A stretch of DNA of 64,000 nt from Ailanthus altissimus (taxonomy: Eukaryota; Streptophyta; Magnoliopsida; Sapindales; Simaroubaceae), in the NCBI GenBank assembly GCA_946807835.1, contig OX327696.1, positions 9,622,501 through 9,686,500 on the forward strand, given 5' to 3'. This document shows, one piece after another, positions 45,066 through 57,496 of the stretch; position 1 is the stretch's first letter, and each line of letters starts with the position of its first letter. The notes under the pieces are model-generated. The model was not told the origin of the DNA. It did not search any database and saw only the letters and a program-made list of their open reading frames with translations. Both the position numbers and the translations under genes were made by a program.

Positions 45066-45500
45066 GAAAACTCCCAATGCAGCTTTATAATCCACCACCA
45101 CCATTTAAGAAAAGAACCTTGATCAGCAATAGTTTTCCAATAATTTCTCCCACTATTTTAGGATTGATATGAAACTTTCGGATGAAGCACAACAGCCTCC
45201 TAAATTAAAGGTGATAGAGGCCATTCAACACCAAGCTTATAAAAGGCATTTGATATACAAAATAATACGAAGAAGCGGCATGTCAAGTCCATCCCACAGA
45301 AACTAGTAAATATCAGCCAACGAGGTTTATTTTCCAATCTAAGATTAAAATCTTTCTGGAAAAGCTTATATTAAGGTGGTCGGGGCCCCATCTAAATTTT
45401 TTTCTCATAGAGATGGGAAAGTTGAAGAAAATGAATGTCAATACTCGAAGACATCAACTAAAGTTCTATAAGTGAGATACCTCAGACTTATAGTTTGATC
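45066..45500. repeat. Tandem segmental duplication, copy B, right part
   Basis: Continues the match to copy A (41600-42045) after the solo LTR. It carries the same minus-strand coding-like fragment, here with more stops and frameshifts. Confidence 0.88.
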
Positions 45501-45711
45501 CATCATGAATCTAAAGGACGTCAAGCTGATTATGTTAAATCAAATGCTTCTTGAGAGAAAAGCTAAGTAATCTTTATATTTAATATAGTTTATTTATTTT
45601 TATAGTGATAGAATAACAAGTTAGTACTCGAGAAGCAGAGGAACACGCCCCGTAACAAGCCTACACCTAGCATTAAATCCTGGAAATTTAACTCCCTTAA
45701 TCCTAGTTCTT

Positions 45712-45775
45712 AGTGCTGTAACACCATATCTTAGTGTTGTGGTGTTAGAAGTATTCCAAATTTCAGCGGCACTAC
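45712..45775. repeat. Small island of 14-bp cores
   Basis: AGTGCTGTAACACC (45712), AGTGTTGTGGTGTT (45733) and TTCAGCGGCACTAC (45762); steps 21 and about 29 bp. It lies just upstream of a Gypsy-like 3' junction. Confidence 0.7.
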
Positions 45776-45819
45776 ACTCTTCATTTACCAGGGAAGTTTT
45801 CTACTCTCAATTTTTTTTT

Positions 45820-45860
45820 GCCCTTGAGGACAATGTTAAATTTAATTTTGGGGGAAGGAA
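45820..45860 (+). other. Gypsy (Athila/Tat-like) polypurine junction
   Basis: CCTTGAGGACAATGTTAAAT is followed by TTTGGGGGAAGGAAA. The pairing of a 'GAGGACAA' motif with a G-run is, from memory, typical of the end of the internal region in plant Athila/Tat Gypsy elements, just before the 3' LTR. The matching LTR could not be delimited. Confidence 0.5.
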
Positions 45861-47080
45861 ATGCTTATCTATGTTTATTGACTACTTCATCAATTTTGCC
45901 TGTTGTTCTGCATGTTATTTTTTTCCTTTGGTTATTAATCTAGGGTATGATAAGATGTTTATGAGTTAATGATAAGAACTTGATTATGATAAATATAACT
46001 CTTAGAAAATGATAGATGTTGCAATTATTTTTATTTTGATCTTTTGCATCAAGTTTTTCCCTTATTTATGATTCCTTGAATACATTCTTCACATAAGTTA
46101 AGATTATTTAGTTTATTTGCTACTTAGAGAACGCTGATGCATAATAAGGAAATACAGAGTCACATACATTATAGAACTTGTTTGATTATCACTCGAGATA
46201 AAATCCTAAGTCGTGTATGATTAAGAAAATAATTTTAGGATATGTTTGGATCGTTTGAGTCATTTGAACATACTTTTTATATATTTTTGTATCCCTAGTT
46301 ACCCATTTGCATCTAATGACTATATTTCTTTGTTAACCACATCTACACCTTAGCCTTTAAATAAATTTCCTTCACAACACCCTTCATACTATAGGCATAG
46401 TGATCTTGTTTGAGGGTTATATAAGAAATATTGAGCTTATGAAAGGAGTGGAAAGAAGAATGGTTATAGATTTTTGATTGCTCATAAAAAATTGTAAAAA
46501 CTTAAATTTAAGGGTGTAGTGACTTATTCAAAAAACTAGAGTAATAAAATAGACAAAGAAAGTAGGAAATACCTTTGAGGGATCTTTGAGAAATTTAATG
46601 AAAGGTAGGAATGATCTAATAACAAGAATGTGTGTTTATGGTCTGAATTGAGACTAAATTTATCCGTATATCCTACCTTCACCCTAGCCATACATTACAA
46701 GCTAGTAAAGCATTATTTGATCATTGATTATGTGTATCCATATTAGTGGATTTGGTATGAAAAACAAGCATGTGAAATGTGAATAAAATTCTTTTCAAGA
46801 TACATTTATTGCATCCTTGTATGTATAAACTTATTCGAGTGCAAATGACTAATGAGATTAACTATACATATGCATACCAAGTGAATCATATATGGGATAG
46901 AGCTAGTGCATTGATTGGCATTATAATTTTTGTGGTATCTGAAGCTTTTTGTAAGTTATAAACTATATGTAATCTATGAGCCATAGTACTAAACAACAAC
47001 CAACCAATCTTTTTTGTTTTTCTAATGTTTAGTTTTAGTTTTCTTTCTCTTTGCTCAAGGATACGTGATTAGTTAAGTTT
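45861..47080. other. Unassigned DNA, probably decayed LTR sequence
   Basis: It follows the Gypsy-like junction. No coding similarity or clear repeat pairing was seen. Confidence 0.4.
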
Positions 47081-47280
47081 ATGAGGGTTTAATGGTAGTA
47101 TAATATATACATATTATTTAAGCCTTTGTAGAATTAACATTTGTTCATTTTAAGCATCAATATTATGCTTTTATATACTTTATTATTATTTTATAGGTTT
47201 GAAGTCAATGAGCTATTTAGGATAAAAACATAAAGAAAAGAAGGCAAGTAACAATAGTATGTTTTGGATGTCTTTATAGC
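47080..47280 (+). repeat. Gypsy-like LTR fragment (similar to 57970-58110)
   Basis: It shares with 58040-58110 the sequence of TTCATTTTAA, then ATGCTTTT/GTGCTTTC, then ATTTTATA(A)GTTT(G)AAGTCAATG. Only a fragment is visible, and it runs into the minus-strand gag relic. Confidence 0.5.
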
Positions 47281-47690
47281 TTTCTAGAAGGCTTGAGCTG
47301 CTACCTCCAAATTATAGTTCCCTATTTCACTTAATTCCTTCTTGAATCGATTTAGGAAACTCATAATCGATTTGTTTTCTCCTTATCTCATGAAAAATAA
47401 GTTTGACTTTGTCTTTATTTTCTTTCTATTGTGTATGTATTGGGCAATAAATGTTGTAATTAGTTCTTCAAGAAGGATATTGAGTTCTCTTTTAGACTAT
47501 GGAACCAGCTTTGGGTAGGACCCTTGAGGCTGGAAATAAAGATGATATGCTTCAAGGCATCAACCGAGGAGTGCATTATCATCTTCATGTTGTAATATAA
47601 GACGTGCTCTTTAGAGTCTCATGCTTTATCGTATAACTACAAATTTAGTATAATGAATTTTTGTGGTCTCTTTACATTTTTTTTATTTCT
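47200..47690 (-). pseudogene. Ty3/Gypsy gag relic
   Basis: The minus strand reads DALKHIIFISSLKGPTQSWF then HSLKENSISF at about 47480-47580. After a frameshift it reads GENKSIMSFLNRFKKELSE then NYNLEVAAQAF at about 47290-47400. This is the retrotransposon gag domain of plant Gypsy elements ('f..sLkG.A..Wy..L...sI.sf..l...F', then 'EsL.sf..RF..e...i'). At least one frameshift and stops are present. No Gypsy pol was found nearby. Confidence 0.8.
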
Positions 47691-47699
47691 TTTATGAAT

Positions 47700-48894
47700 T
47701 AGTCTAGATTAACTTTTCATGTTACGGACATTGTATCCACTATGGTTCCAGTCTTTGTACTTTTTTTTGCATAATTCATTGACTTTTTTAGAATTGCTAC
47801 CTTAATTTCTTGCTCAATCCATCTTGCATTTTTTCTCTGTTGCTTTTGTCCTTTCGAACTGATCTGTAGTTTCCTTCCTTTCTACTTTTTTAGAGACTTT
47901 CTCCTATTGATAGTTCTCTATTACTATCTCTTGGGGAGGAAGTTCCTTGATATCATTCTAAAAGTCTTCAATCCATTATAAGGTAACTACTTGATCTCTT
48001 AGCTCTTGATTATCCCTTATAGATTCTTTCAGTTTCCTCAAAATTTTAGCTAAGACCCTTATCATTTTAGGGGATGCGTTGTCTCCTAGTTTGGCTAAGG
48101 TAAAAGTGTCATTGCCTTCATTTTCAATGCTACCTATCTTTGTGAAACCAGAGTTATTGTTTCCCAAGATTCACTGAGAGATTTTTTAGCTAAGAAAAAT
48201 ACGCTTTTGTTTTAATTTTCTATAGATAGAGCTACTAAAACTCTAAAGTTTGGAACCTTATAAAAGTTACCTTCTTATCATCGAAGTATCCTTGATTTTT
48301 CTTGACGAACACCATCCTCAAGCAAAATAATAATAATAATTCAATGTTTAAGTCAGTCTTTTTTTTAAGAAAATAGGTGCCTCATCGTGTAGGAGTACTT
48401 CAAAGATAAACAAGATGCTATAAGTTTGAATGCCAGGAATTGAATGAATAACGATGAATAAATCACCTCTGTTAATAGGATATAAGTCCAAATCATACTT
48501 GGATTATGCATAGGCACACATAATGTGATTAACTCATTATTAATTAGGGTTCTTATTAGTTATAATATATGATGCAATCAATTTAGGAAAGGAATCTAAG
48601 GGATTTTACCCCCTTTTTGTGAGGATTCCTTTTTTAAGAAGAACTAAACTTATTAAGTCATATTTCAAACATAATAATAACTTAAATCCTTTTCCGTTTA
48701 GTCAAACCTTATTCAGTTCGTTTCTAAGGTCCATAAGCTAGCAGGTCAAGTTTTACTTGATCAAAATACCTAATTCAGTTTCGCATTAGGTTCAGATTCA
48801 TGCTTTTAGACATGATTTGAGCTTGCTTAACTGTCATGGGTTTTTTTAAAAGAGACAAAGTAGAGTGGGCTATTGGGCTCATTTAATAATAGGC
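47700..48894. other. Unassigned DNA upstream of the Gypsy gag relic
   Basis: The minus strand has a 63-codon open reading at 47976-48167, rich in Lys and Glu, which may be the N-terminal part of the gag ORF; I cannot confirm this. An (AAT)n tract sits at about 48325-48340. Confidence 0.4.
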
Positions 48895-49257
48895 TCAACT
48901 ATATAAAGTGGTCTTTCTCTACTATAAACATATGCATATATCTTAATCTTATACTTCAAAATTTTATAATTACTATTTTTCTACAACTTCAGCATTATAA
49001 GACTTGGTATTTTCTTCCAATGATCGTACCCATCAAAGAGAGTGGCTGAGAGCATTTGGGTTCTATCTTGGAGTTGAGGAGAACCACATTCACTCGCACA
49101 AGGAAAGGTCCCTTTGGTTTTAGGACAATATTACACGCGTGCATTACACAAACCAAATTTTATTTTCTTGTTTATAATTGTACTAGCTTTACCACTTTAT
49201 TTGTATAGTTAAATGTTCTATGTTATATGATTTTATGATATGCCTAAATAATAAAAC
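48895..49257 (+). repeat. LTR-like dispersed repeat (copy 2) with TATA box
   Basis: The partner of 28070-28405: CTATATAAAGTGG at about 48900, GAGAGTGGCTGAGAGCATTT at about 49038, ATCTTGGAGTTGA, then TTTGTATAGTTAAATG and ATGATTTTATGATATGCCTA. Both copies lose similarity immediately after CCTAAA-AA-AAAA. Confidence 0.65.
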
Positions 49258-51110
49258 GCATTATAAACACATGAGTTATATAATTTCTAATAACCACTTA
49301 TTCATAATAGGTAAGACAAAATATTTATATACATTATTTGTATTTAATTCATATATTATTTATATTTTGCTTGATTTATGTATTGTTATTAGTATTGAGT
49401 TAATTTGTATGATTCTAGATTTATTTTAAAGACCAAATTATAATAATTTGAAATATTTATGGGATAATTTGTTAAAATAGAAAATTAGCCTATAGTTATA
49501 AAAACACACATTTTCTAACCCTAAAACATCTTATGATCGAGAAACACTTAGAGGAAGAGAGATAAGAGAAAAAGAATAAGAAAAAGAAGAACAAGGGATG
49601 TTTTTTTGTTTAAGTGATATTATAACTCCTTTTCAGTTGAGTTAATTATTTCATTTTTGTTAAATTTTTATTTCTGAAAATATATTAAATTAGAGATGGA
49701 TATTGATTTTGGGAGATATATTGAGCAATGAAGATGAACGTAGGGATAAATTGATGAGTTATAAATGACCTGTAGCTTTTTTTCTCATGACAGTATCTTG
49801 GTCCAACTTTTGTAGTTTGATTCTAGTTTTACTCTTTTATGGTATTAAACTAGATATGTTTGTGATTATGTAGTATTTTTAATTATTTACAAATTCCATA
49901 AATTCAATTTTTAGTGAATTTTCAAATAACAACCTTGAAATTCTGACAATCCCTTGTTTCTGTAGTATGCTCCAATGCAAACTGATTTTAAGCTATCAAA
50001 TTATCTTTAAAAATTATGATTTTCTAGAAAATGATACATCTGCATGTCTAGTATAACATATACGAATTTGAGAAATTAGATCACTATTTTTTTTATTGGT
50101 ATACTTTTCTAAAATGTGTCACCTCACTGTAGTATTGCGATTAATAAATTTTTAAAGCCGTGGAATAAAAATGTTTTAAAATAGTTTTGGAAAAGATTTA
50201 AGTTTGAAATATTTATCATAGACTGAAATATGTGTCAAGAGATATTTTGTTGTAGTTTCATAATTTTTGAGTTAGTATGTGATTTTATAAAATCTAAACA
50301 TTGAATACTGTTCAGTAAATATTCTGAGTTTGTCGGGTTAATGGTTTATATTTGAGAGTGATTATAAAATAGATTTTGTAAGAATTATGATATAATCTCT
50401 ATTTGTAAGAATTATATATGAGTCAAGAATGACATATTCTGATTTGTAGTAATTGAAAATCATTTGATGTATAAGAAAATTGATTAAATACAAGTTGTCA
50501 GAATTAATAAATTTTGAGAAAACAAGTCACAGAACTAATTTAATGTGATAAGTATGAATTGTGTAACTTTAAGAGCTATTTAAAGTGCTTTGTGTGAATG
50601 ATGATGCTTATGAAATGATTAATCACCATTGATAGGTTAAGAAAATTTAAGTTTTGTGTTTTAAAATTGCTCAGAGATAAGTATACTAGACTTTTACTAG
50701 AATCACAATAAACATAGTATTATTTCTGGACGATGTTGTAAATATTATTTGAAATGTGTTTATATATATGCCAAGTGTACTTGATATAAAAATATAGATT
50801 GTATAAGTTATGATTGTGAGCATTGACATTGAATATGGATATACATAACATACATACATGTGTTTATGAAAGTGAGTTTCTGAAATGAAACGTGTTTATG
50901 AAAGAAAGCTCTTGAAGTGAAATGTGTCAATGAAGTATGTTTTGTGTTTTTTAGGATGCTTGAACTCACTAATTACTTAGCAGGCATCTTATGTGTTGCC
51001 TTTCCTTCGGAATTGATGTATGTGATATGTATTTTGTATGTAGGGAGGATCCTATGGGTGCCCTAAAAGAAGAGTTAGTCGTCACATTCGTGTGGCAGTG
51101 TTGATTGGTG
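49258..51110. other. AT-rich non-coding DNA
   Basis: No protein similarity. Parts of 50800-51060 (repeated 'ATGTGTTTATGAAAG'-like words) read like decayed Gypsy LTR sequence, but no boundaries can be set. Confidence 0.4.
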
Positions 51111-52020
51111 CTATACTAGCTAAGCAAAAGTGCACACTATCGTATCAAGTAATATATAATTTAGAGTTTAAATATCGATCCCGCAGGGACTATGTGATCT
51201 AATTCTTTCAATTAATTACTAAAACTATACCTACTTAACTTTTATCTAGAAAACTAAAAATCTGAAATTCAATTATATAGACTAAAACTTAACCTAAATA
51301 ACGAATAAACACAGAGATAAATATTCTAGCGTATAAACCCATCCCCTATTCTTTCATTGGATTCATTAACCACTTTGTTAATCCCTTAATACCAATTGTT
51401 TTCTTAGATACTAATCTCATCATAAGCCTTTGTCGATAGTTAAGTGACTATATTATACATTCTAGCATCACATATATGTCGATGATAATCAAATTAGAAT
51501 ATTTCATTGAGATCAAATCTAAATTATGCCAAAAATTACCTATATGCCATCTAAGTATATGTCTATCCTATATGAAACTCATAGTTGTTATCCTATAATC
51601 ATATATCAAATTATCATAGGCTAAACACATGAATCCCTTTGTCAAGTTCATCATGGTTGTTCAATCATTCATAATATTGGTCAAATATAATGAAAGCAAT
51701 AAACACACGATGGAATGAATCGATTGTATGTATTAAGTTCATAAACTAAGAATTAACAAAATCCAACTATGTACTAAGTTTCCTAGTCTAACCATAGATA
51801 AATAAATTTAGCTCATCATAAAATTGAGTGTATCAAACTAATAATACAAATACATCATAATCAATAATATAATGATAAGAATAGAGAAAAAAAAACTAAT
51901 TAAGGTGACTTCTTGGGATGCTTCTATCTTAATCTTAACTTGAAGCTTGATTCTTGATCTTGAACCTTAATTTCTTAGCTTTAATTTTTACTTGTGTTGT
52001 GAATTTTTTCTCTAATTTTT
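51111..52020. repeat. Unclassified dispersed repeat with ATCGATCCCGCAGGGACTAT
   Basis: The segment ATCGATCCCGCAGGGACTAT at about 51174 resembles a non-coding repeat motif ('atcgatcccacagggact') that I recall from many eudicot genomes. It is followed by AT-rich sequence without coding capacity and abuts a minus-strand LTR-like block. The class is unknown. Confidence 0.4.
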
Positions 52021-52310
52021 TCCTTTATAAATATTGTGTTTTAGCTCTTAAAAGAGTGTTTTTTTAGGTATGAGAAACCCTAGGGTCGAGGGGCTTTGAA
52101 TCCAAGTCGAACTAGGACTCAAAATGAGGGTTTTTGCACTTATTGCATTGGCGCCATGGCATTGGGAGCTCAGTGCCATTGCATTGAGACTTGGGAAAAC
52201 ATTATCTCGGAGAGCATCTCTGGGTACTGCAGTGCTAAATGTGGGTTCTGTGGAACTCCACATTCTATGTCAGGGCACTGCAATGCTTAGGCCTGAGTTC
52301 TGGCACTCTC
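52020..52310 (-). repeat. LTR-like block with island of 14-bp cores, minus strand
   Basis: The minus strand from about 52130 down shares landmarks with the plus strand at 63300-63420: CTAGTTCGACTTGGATTC against CTATTTGGACTTGAATTTG, CCCTCGACCCTA against CCTCAACCTTAA, and CTCTTTTAAGAGCTAAAACA against CTCCTTTAAGAACCAAAACA. Cores: GGCGCCATGGCATT (52150), AGTGCCATTGCATT (52172), GGTACTGCAGTGCT (about 52223) and GGCACTGCAATGCT (about 52274). The two sites are therefore related LTR-type sequences in opposite orientation. Confidence 0.7.
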
Positions 52311-54046
52311 ATATTTTGAACACAACTTCTTCATTTTATGTTCGATTCGCCCCCCGTTTGCTCTTATATGTCACATTTTCTATCGCGCACCTATGTATGA
52401 TCAAGAACACAATTAAATAGCCAAATATTTATGATTTATAGAAAAATAAGAAAGTTTAGCATATTGATATACTAGTGCATGTATGCCCTTATCAGGTGTA
52501 CTAGTGTATGTGGGAGACTTACCAATAATTAGGGTGAGGATTTGAATTTTACCTTCGAGCATGAGTATTTTATGTGTGTGAAATCTAAGCCTCACTTGCA
52601 CTATTTCTCTCATACGATATGTCAACGACGGATGGCCTTCAGATCATTATATGATATGTGATATGTGAAGTTCTACTAAGTGATGATTGCGTAATGGTAT
52701 TCCTAATATGAGTTTTGAAAGATTGTGTAAATGCTTACTTAACATTTGATTTTGGTAAAATTATGATTTTGATTCATCATAGCATATCATGCTCATGCAT
52801 TGCTTATATGTATATATGTATTTTGGTCTATGAAAAAAATAATATACTTATTAAGTTTTATACACATTATAGTTTATTATAATTTCAGGTAGCTAAGGAA
52901 TATATACACATAGTGAATTTGACAAGGCTTTTATAGTTCCTTAGTTCCGTAGGTTGCTAGGTGTTTAGTTGGTGGATATGTATTTTGAGATATTTGATTT
53001 ATCTCTCTTGTATAAGTACCTAAGCTTATTTATTAAGTCAATTGGGTTTGGTTTATGTTCCACCAAACATATTCATGGTTTAATATTGTGATAGATTTAC
53101 TAGTAACTTACTAAGAATTCTTATGTTAAAATATAAACTCGAAATCTTATCTAATGTTGATTATTAGCACTCATTATTAATTGAATGTACGAATTATTGC
53201 GCATCAGATCCCTCCAAGTTTAAAGCATGACATAATTCATCGTTTAAGCGTTTAAAATATGCATATTGGTCATGCCATCTTTCTAATTTGTATGCATTTA
53301 TTTTGAGAATTTTATTATTTTCTAAGAAGCTTCAATTTTTTTATTTTTATTATGCTTATTTTTTTTATTAATAATTAAATATACCCATTTTGATCATTTT
53401 AAGTTGCTTTCATTTAAAATATTTAAGAAGCTTTTGTGAACCATAATTGTCATTCATTATTATTATTATAATAAATTTCTCATTTGAGAACTTGAAAATC
53501 TTTTCCATTGCTTTTGCTTCCTTGTATGGTTAGTATAACTTCATGACTATAATAGCAAGATTTAGTTAAGTATCTACTTTTTGAGTTCACATACTATATT
53601 ACTCTTAACATAATATGTTAATAATATTTGGTACAAAATGAATGTAATAGAAGCGCACTAAATAATATACTTTGACGTAGAAGCTCCTGATTTGTTACCA
53701 ATAAAGACCATATAAAATGAAAATGTTTTTTTCATTATTTTTAAATAAACTAAAAGGAAAAAACGCCAACTAAAATATTATTTTAGATATTATATATTTT
53801 GAAAAAGAATTAAACCGAAAGAACTTCAATGGAAAAAGAAAAGGTTATCACTAAGTTATAAATTTCTAGATTTATATTAAATTCTTTAACTTGAAATATA
53901 TTTTGTAAAATGTCATTATTTACTTAAATTAATTAACAATTATATTTTAAATTTATTAATTAGTGATTATAATAAATAACATTTTAATACTATATAAATT
54001 AATAGCTTTATAAAATTATAAAGATTTAATGACTTTTAAAAATAAG

Positions 54047-54078
<32 letters not shown>

Positions 54079-54560
54079 AATATTGTATTAAAGATAAGAA
54101 TACATATTTGCTAATAAGTCCAAATTTTATACTAAATATATAAATATTTTTTTTATCATGAATGAGATTGTTAACATTTATTATCACTTTCAAAATTAAT
54201 ATAGAAAATTATTAAAAATTTCATGCTCATAATTTATAGGGATACTATTATGACTCCTCTCAAGGTATCACCTAATTTCATTAGTACTCACTAGTTTGAG
54301 AAATATGCAATAATGCCCAATCATTAAGGAATATTCTATTGAGTTAATAGAATTTGTGTCATATCGCGTGAAAAGTCTAAATTGCCGTTTTAGATTTGAA
54401 AAGATAATAAAATGACTATTTTACCCTTACATAACAAACAAAAATACACAATTTCCCTTAAAAATTTAATTTTCAATGATAAATTAATAATATCTCCTTT
54501 TTAAAAAAATTTAATAATATAATAATTGCAAAAAAAATTAAAAAAGAGAAAAAAACTAGT
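52311..54560. other. AT-rich non-coding DNA
   Basis: I see nothing coding. An AAT/ATT microsatellite with a central palindrome lies at about 54047-54078 (AATAATAATAATATTATTAT). The first ~600 bp may be decayed Gypsy LTR. Confidence 0.5.
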
Positions 54561-54562
54561 AT

Positions 54563-54695
54563 GTTCAACCATCTTTCTTCAACAAACAAAAAATTTGTTC
54601 TTTTGTTTCTTTACAGAGTTCATAAACTAGTATGTTAAACCATCTTTCTTTAACAAATTGCAAAAATTTGTTCAACCATCTTTCTTCAACAATTG
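54563..54695. repeat. Short imperfect repeats of GTTCAACCATCTTTCTTCAACA
   Basis: Three copies near 54563, 54632 and 54669, the first two also sharing a following AAATTTGTTC. Steps are about 70 and 37 bp. Confidence 0.75.
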
Positions 54696-54699
54696 AGAA

Positions 54700-55518
54700 A
54701 CTCTCCATCGCCATAATAGAAATACGACTGGCATGAAACAACCCACTAGAAAGAAACCCTAATAACTAAAATACGTCTTTCTCTATCACAGGCGATTTGA
54801 CCATTTATCTATCTCAACTTCATTCCAACAAAGCAACTTCAATTCCTTCCCTTGCTGAATTTGAAGCCATGATTCTTTTTATATATAGCTCCGAAGCCAA
54901 ATCTTGAGCTGGGAAACATCTTCTTGCTTAAATTCAAGATCTATCTCAGCCTTCACTTTACCATGCTCCTCGTAGCCATAGCCTTCAATTCCTGTAATCT
55001 TTTTTTTTATAAGAAAATCTATTTTTTTTAATTCCTTAAACCAAATCAAAAGACACACCTACTAATACTGAAAATTTACGTGAGAAATAGTATTTTGAAC
55101 TGAATGAGCCCTAGGTGATTACCAAAACACAAAAGAAGGCTTTCACAAAGAACAAAAATTTTAAATGGTAATCTGATAGGCGTTAAGCCTAGATTCTGAG
55201 ACTATTTGGTTTGGTAAAGTGAAACCTCCGTATGAACATCTTGTAATTGAGGATTATTCCTTCTTATTAAGTTAATCTATATATTTCTTATATCTAAAAA
55301 AATAAAAATTTTAAATAAAATATTATGTAAAATGTAATTTCAAAAACACCAAGTATAGCTTCCCCTAAGTTGTCTTCTTATTACATCTACCTAAGTCCTA
55401 AACTTGCATTTTCCTTGAGCCTACTCTTTATAAAACCCATTTTAAAACTTTAGTTACTAACAAAGATCAAATAACCCATAGCTTTAAACAACTGGGTTTC
55501 AATTTTACTCTTATTTAT
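54700..55518. other. Unassigned AT-rich DNA
   Basis: No coding similarity recognised. Confidence 0.5.
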
Positions 55519-55905
55519 GTTGGAATTTTAGTAGTGGGGATTATATAAATGGATACAAATAGATTATATAGTCAAGGCATGCAAGGCACTGTCCTTAAAC
55601 TATTTTTACCCCTACAATCATGATAATCAAGGTGAAAATGGGTTGTGTAGTAGTATAGTTCTAGAAGTCAATGACAATTGGATTTGTAATGGTGCACACC
55701 AATTACAACTTCTATAGAACAACAAGATAACTTTGATGTGAATTGATAGATAGAGAGAATAAATAAGAGAAGCATCAATAGTTCATATCTATATTAAGAG
55801 TGAGGTGTGCTTCTTTATTTATAGAGCTATTTGTGTCTCCCTAGAAGGACAATACTTTCAGATCAACACATTATTTGGAGTAGACACATGATTAAGTGAT
55901 GGTTA
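55519..55905 (-). repeat. Candidate LTR fragment beside Copia element 3
   Basis: It begins TGTTGGAATTTTAG. On the minus strand it carries a TATA-like GCTCTATAAATAAAG (about 55815-55830) followed by a leader-like stretch. It directly precedes the Copia reverse transcriptase relic, which is on the other strand, so it is probably a separate insertion. No target duplication was found. Confidence 0.4.
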
Positions 55906-55920
55906 ATATAGATGCAATCC

Positions 55921-57440
55921 AGTAGCACAATCAGAGATGGATTCTATACATTCAAATAAATTTTGGGAACTTAAAAAAAAACCTATAGGGATAAAACCTG
56001 TAAAGTATAAATAGGTCTACAAAAGAAAAGATGGGTAGATGAAAAAGTGAAAACCTTCAGAGTTAAACTTGTTGCAAAATAGTACACTGAGAAAGAAGGT
56101 ATCAATTATGAAGACGTCTATCAAAATTCTCTTATTTATTGCAAAAAAATAACTTGATTATTATATTTGAAATTCTTGAAGAGAGTATCTATATAATACA
56201 ACCAGATAAAGTTTTGCTACAGGTTAAGAGTATATGGTTTACTAACTATAAAAGTTTATCTATGGGCTAAAATAAACACGAGATCTTCAAACATCAAATT
56301 CGATCAAGCAATCAAAGTATTTGGTTGTGATCAAAATTTTAACAAACTTTATATTTACAAAAAGATGGATTATCGATTGGGGGTCTTTCTAGTCTTATAT
56401 ATAGATGATATAATACTCATTGGAAATTATGTAGGATCATCCGATAAAAATGTAATTATCTAACCATTTTGACACGAATAATCTAGAAGAAAGGCAGTAA
56501 CATCCTTAGAATCAAATTACTAAGGGTTTGTAAGAGAAGGATGTTAGGCTTATCTCAAGCTAAGTAAATTAACAAAATTCTAGTCAAGTTTTCCATGTAA
56601 GATTTTAAAAAGTGATTCTTCGTTTTAGACATGAGATTGATTTATCCTAGCATCAGTGTCCTTAGACACTTAAAAGAGATAAATTACATAAGAAGAATTC
56701 TTATGCATTACTTTTAAGAAGTCTTATGTATGAATACTGTATATTGGATCAAATATTTGTTATTTAATTGGAATGGTCAATAGATATCAGTCAAATCCAA
56801 AACTAGAACATTGAATTGCGGTAAAGTATATATTCAAGTACCTTTAGAGAGTGAAAAAAATATATGCTTATGTATTCTAGTGATGATCTCATACCCAGGG
56901 TATATAGATCAAGACTAGAACATTGAACCGTGGTAACGCATATATTCAAGTACCTTCAGAGAATGAAATATTATATATTTGTGTATTCTAGTGAGGATCT
57001 TGTATCTATTGAGTATATGAATTTAGATTTTCAAGTAGATAAGGATATCTAGAGATCTACTTCAGGATATATGTTCTCTTTAGGTGGTAAGGCTATAAGT
57101 TGAGGTGTGTAAAGAAATTATGTATTGCAAACTCCATCGTGGAAGCTAAACATGTTTCTCAATTAGAATCAATAAAATAGGTTGTATGGATCTGCAAGTT
57201 CCTTATGGTTTGTAATGGTACCTAGAACTAGAATCCCTGTTATTATTTATTATAATAATAGCAAGGCAGTAGCATAGTTTAAGGAACTAAGATAACATAA
57301 GAGAAAAAAATACATTGAGAGGACATATCATTTGGTAAGAGAATTTATGCAAAAAAAAAAAAAAAGGTAAGTTCATAGTATCCAAAATTACATTAGCAAA
57401 TAATCTATGAGACCCATTCATAAGTCATTACCAGTATAGA
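55921..57440 (+). pseudogene. Ty1/Copia element 3: reverse transcriptase and RNase H relic
   Basis: Plus-strand pieces in Copia order. RT start: SEMDSIHSNKFWEL (about 55930), KYK-VYKRKDG, then FRVKLVAK-like and KEGINYEDVYQ-like readings after small shifts. RT core: QAIKVFGC-like, then LGVFLVLYIDDIILIGN-like at about 56375-56430 (catalytic YxDD as YIDD). RT end: LRHEIDLS near 56625 and LRSLMYEYCILD near 56720. RNase H: YSSEDLVSIEYMNLDFQ, STSGYMFSLGGKAIS, YYNNSKAVA, KKYIERTYHLVREFMQ at about 56985-57350. Stops and frameshifts occur throughout. A 112-bp tandem duplication interrupts the RNase H. The 3' LTR follows at 57497. Confidence 0.87.
56798..57020 (+). repeat. 112-bp tandem duplication in the Copia RNase H relic
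   Basis: ACTAGAACATTGAA occurs at 56802 and 56914, and TATATTCAAGTACCTT at about 56829 and 56941; step 112 bp. Both copies retain the IFKYLQR reading and the YSS(D/E)DL reading, with scattered differences. Confidence 0.92.
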
Positions 57441-57496
57441 GTGAAGCTTATATAAATGATAAAGGGGTTCGACATACTTTAGTGCAAGTAGTAGAT

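Noticed and set aside
52048..52420. Three overlapping open readings of 64-98 codons
   Set aside because: They cover the repeated 14-bp-core island, where high GC removes stops in several frames at once; no domain is visible.
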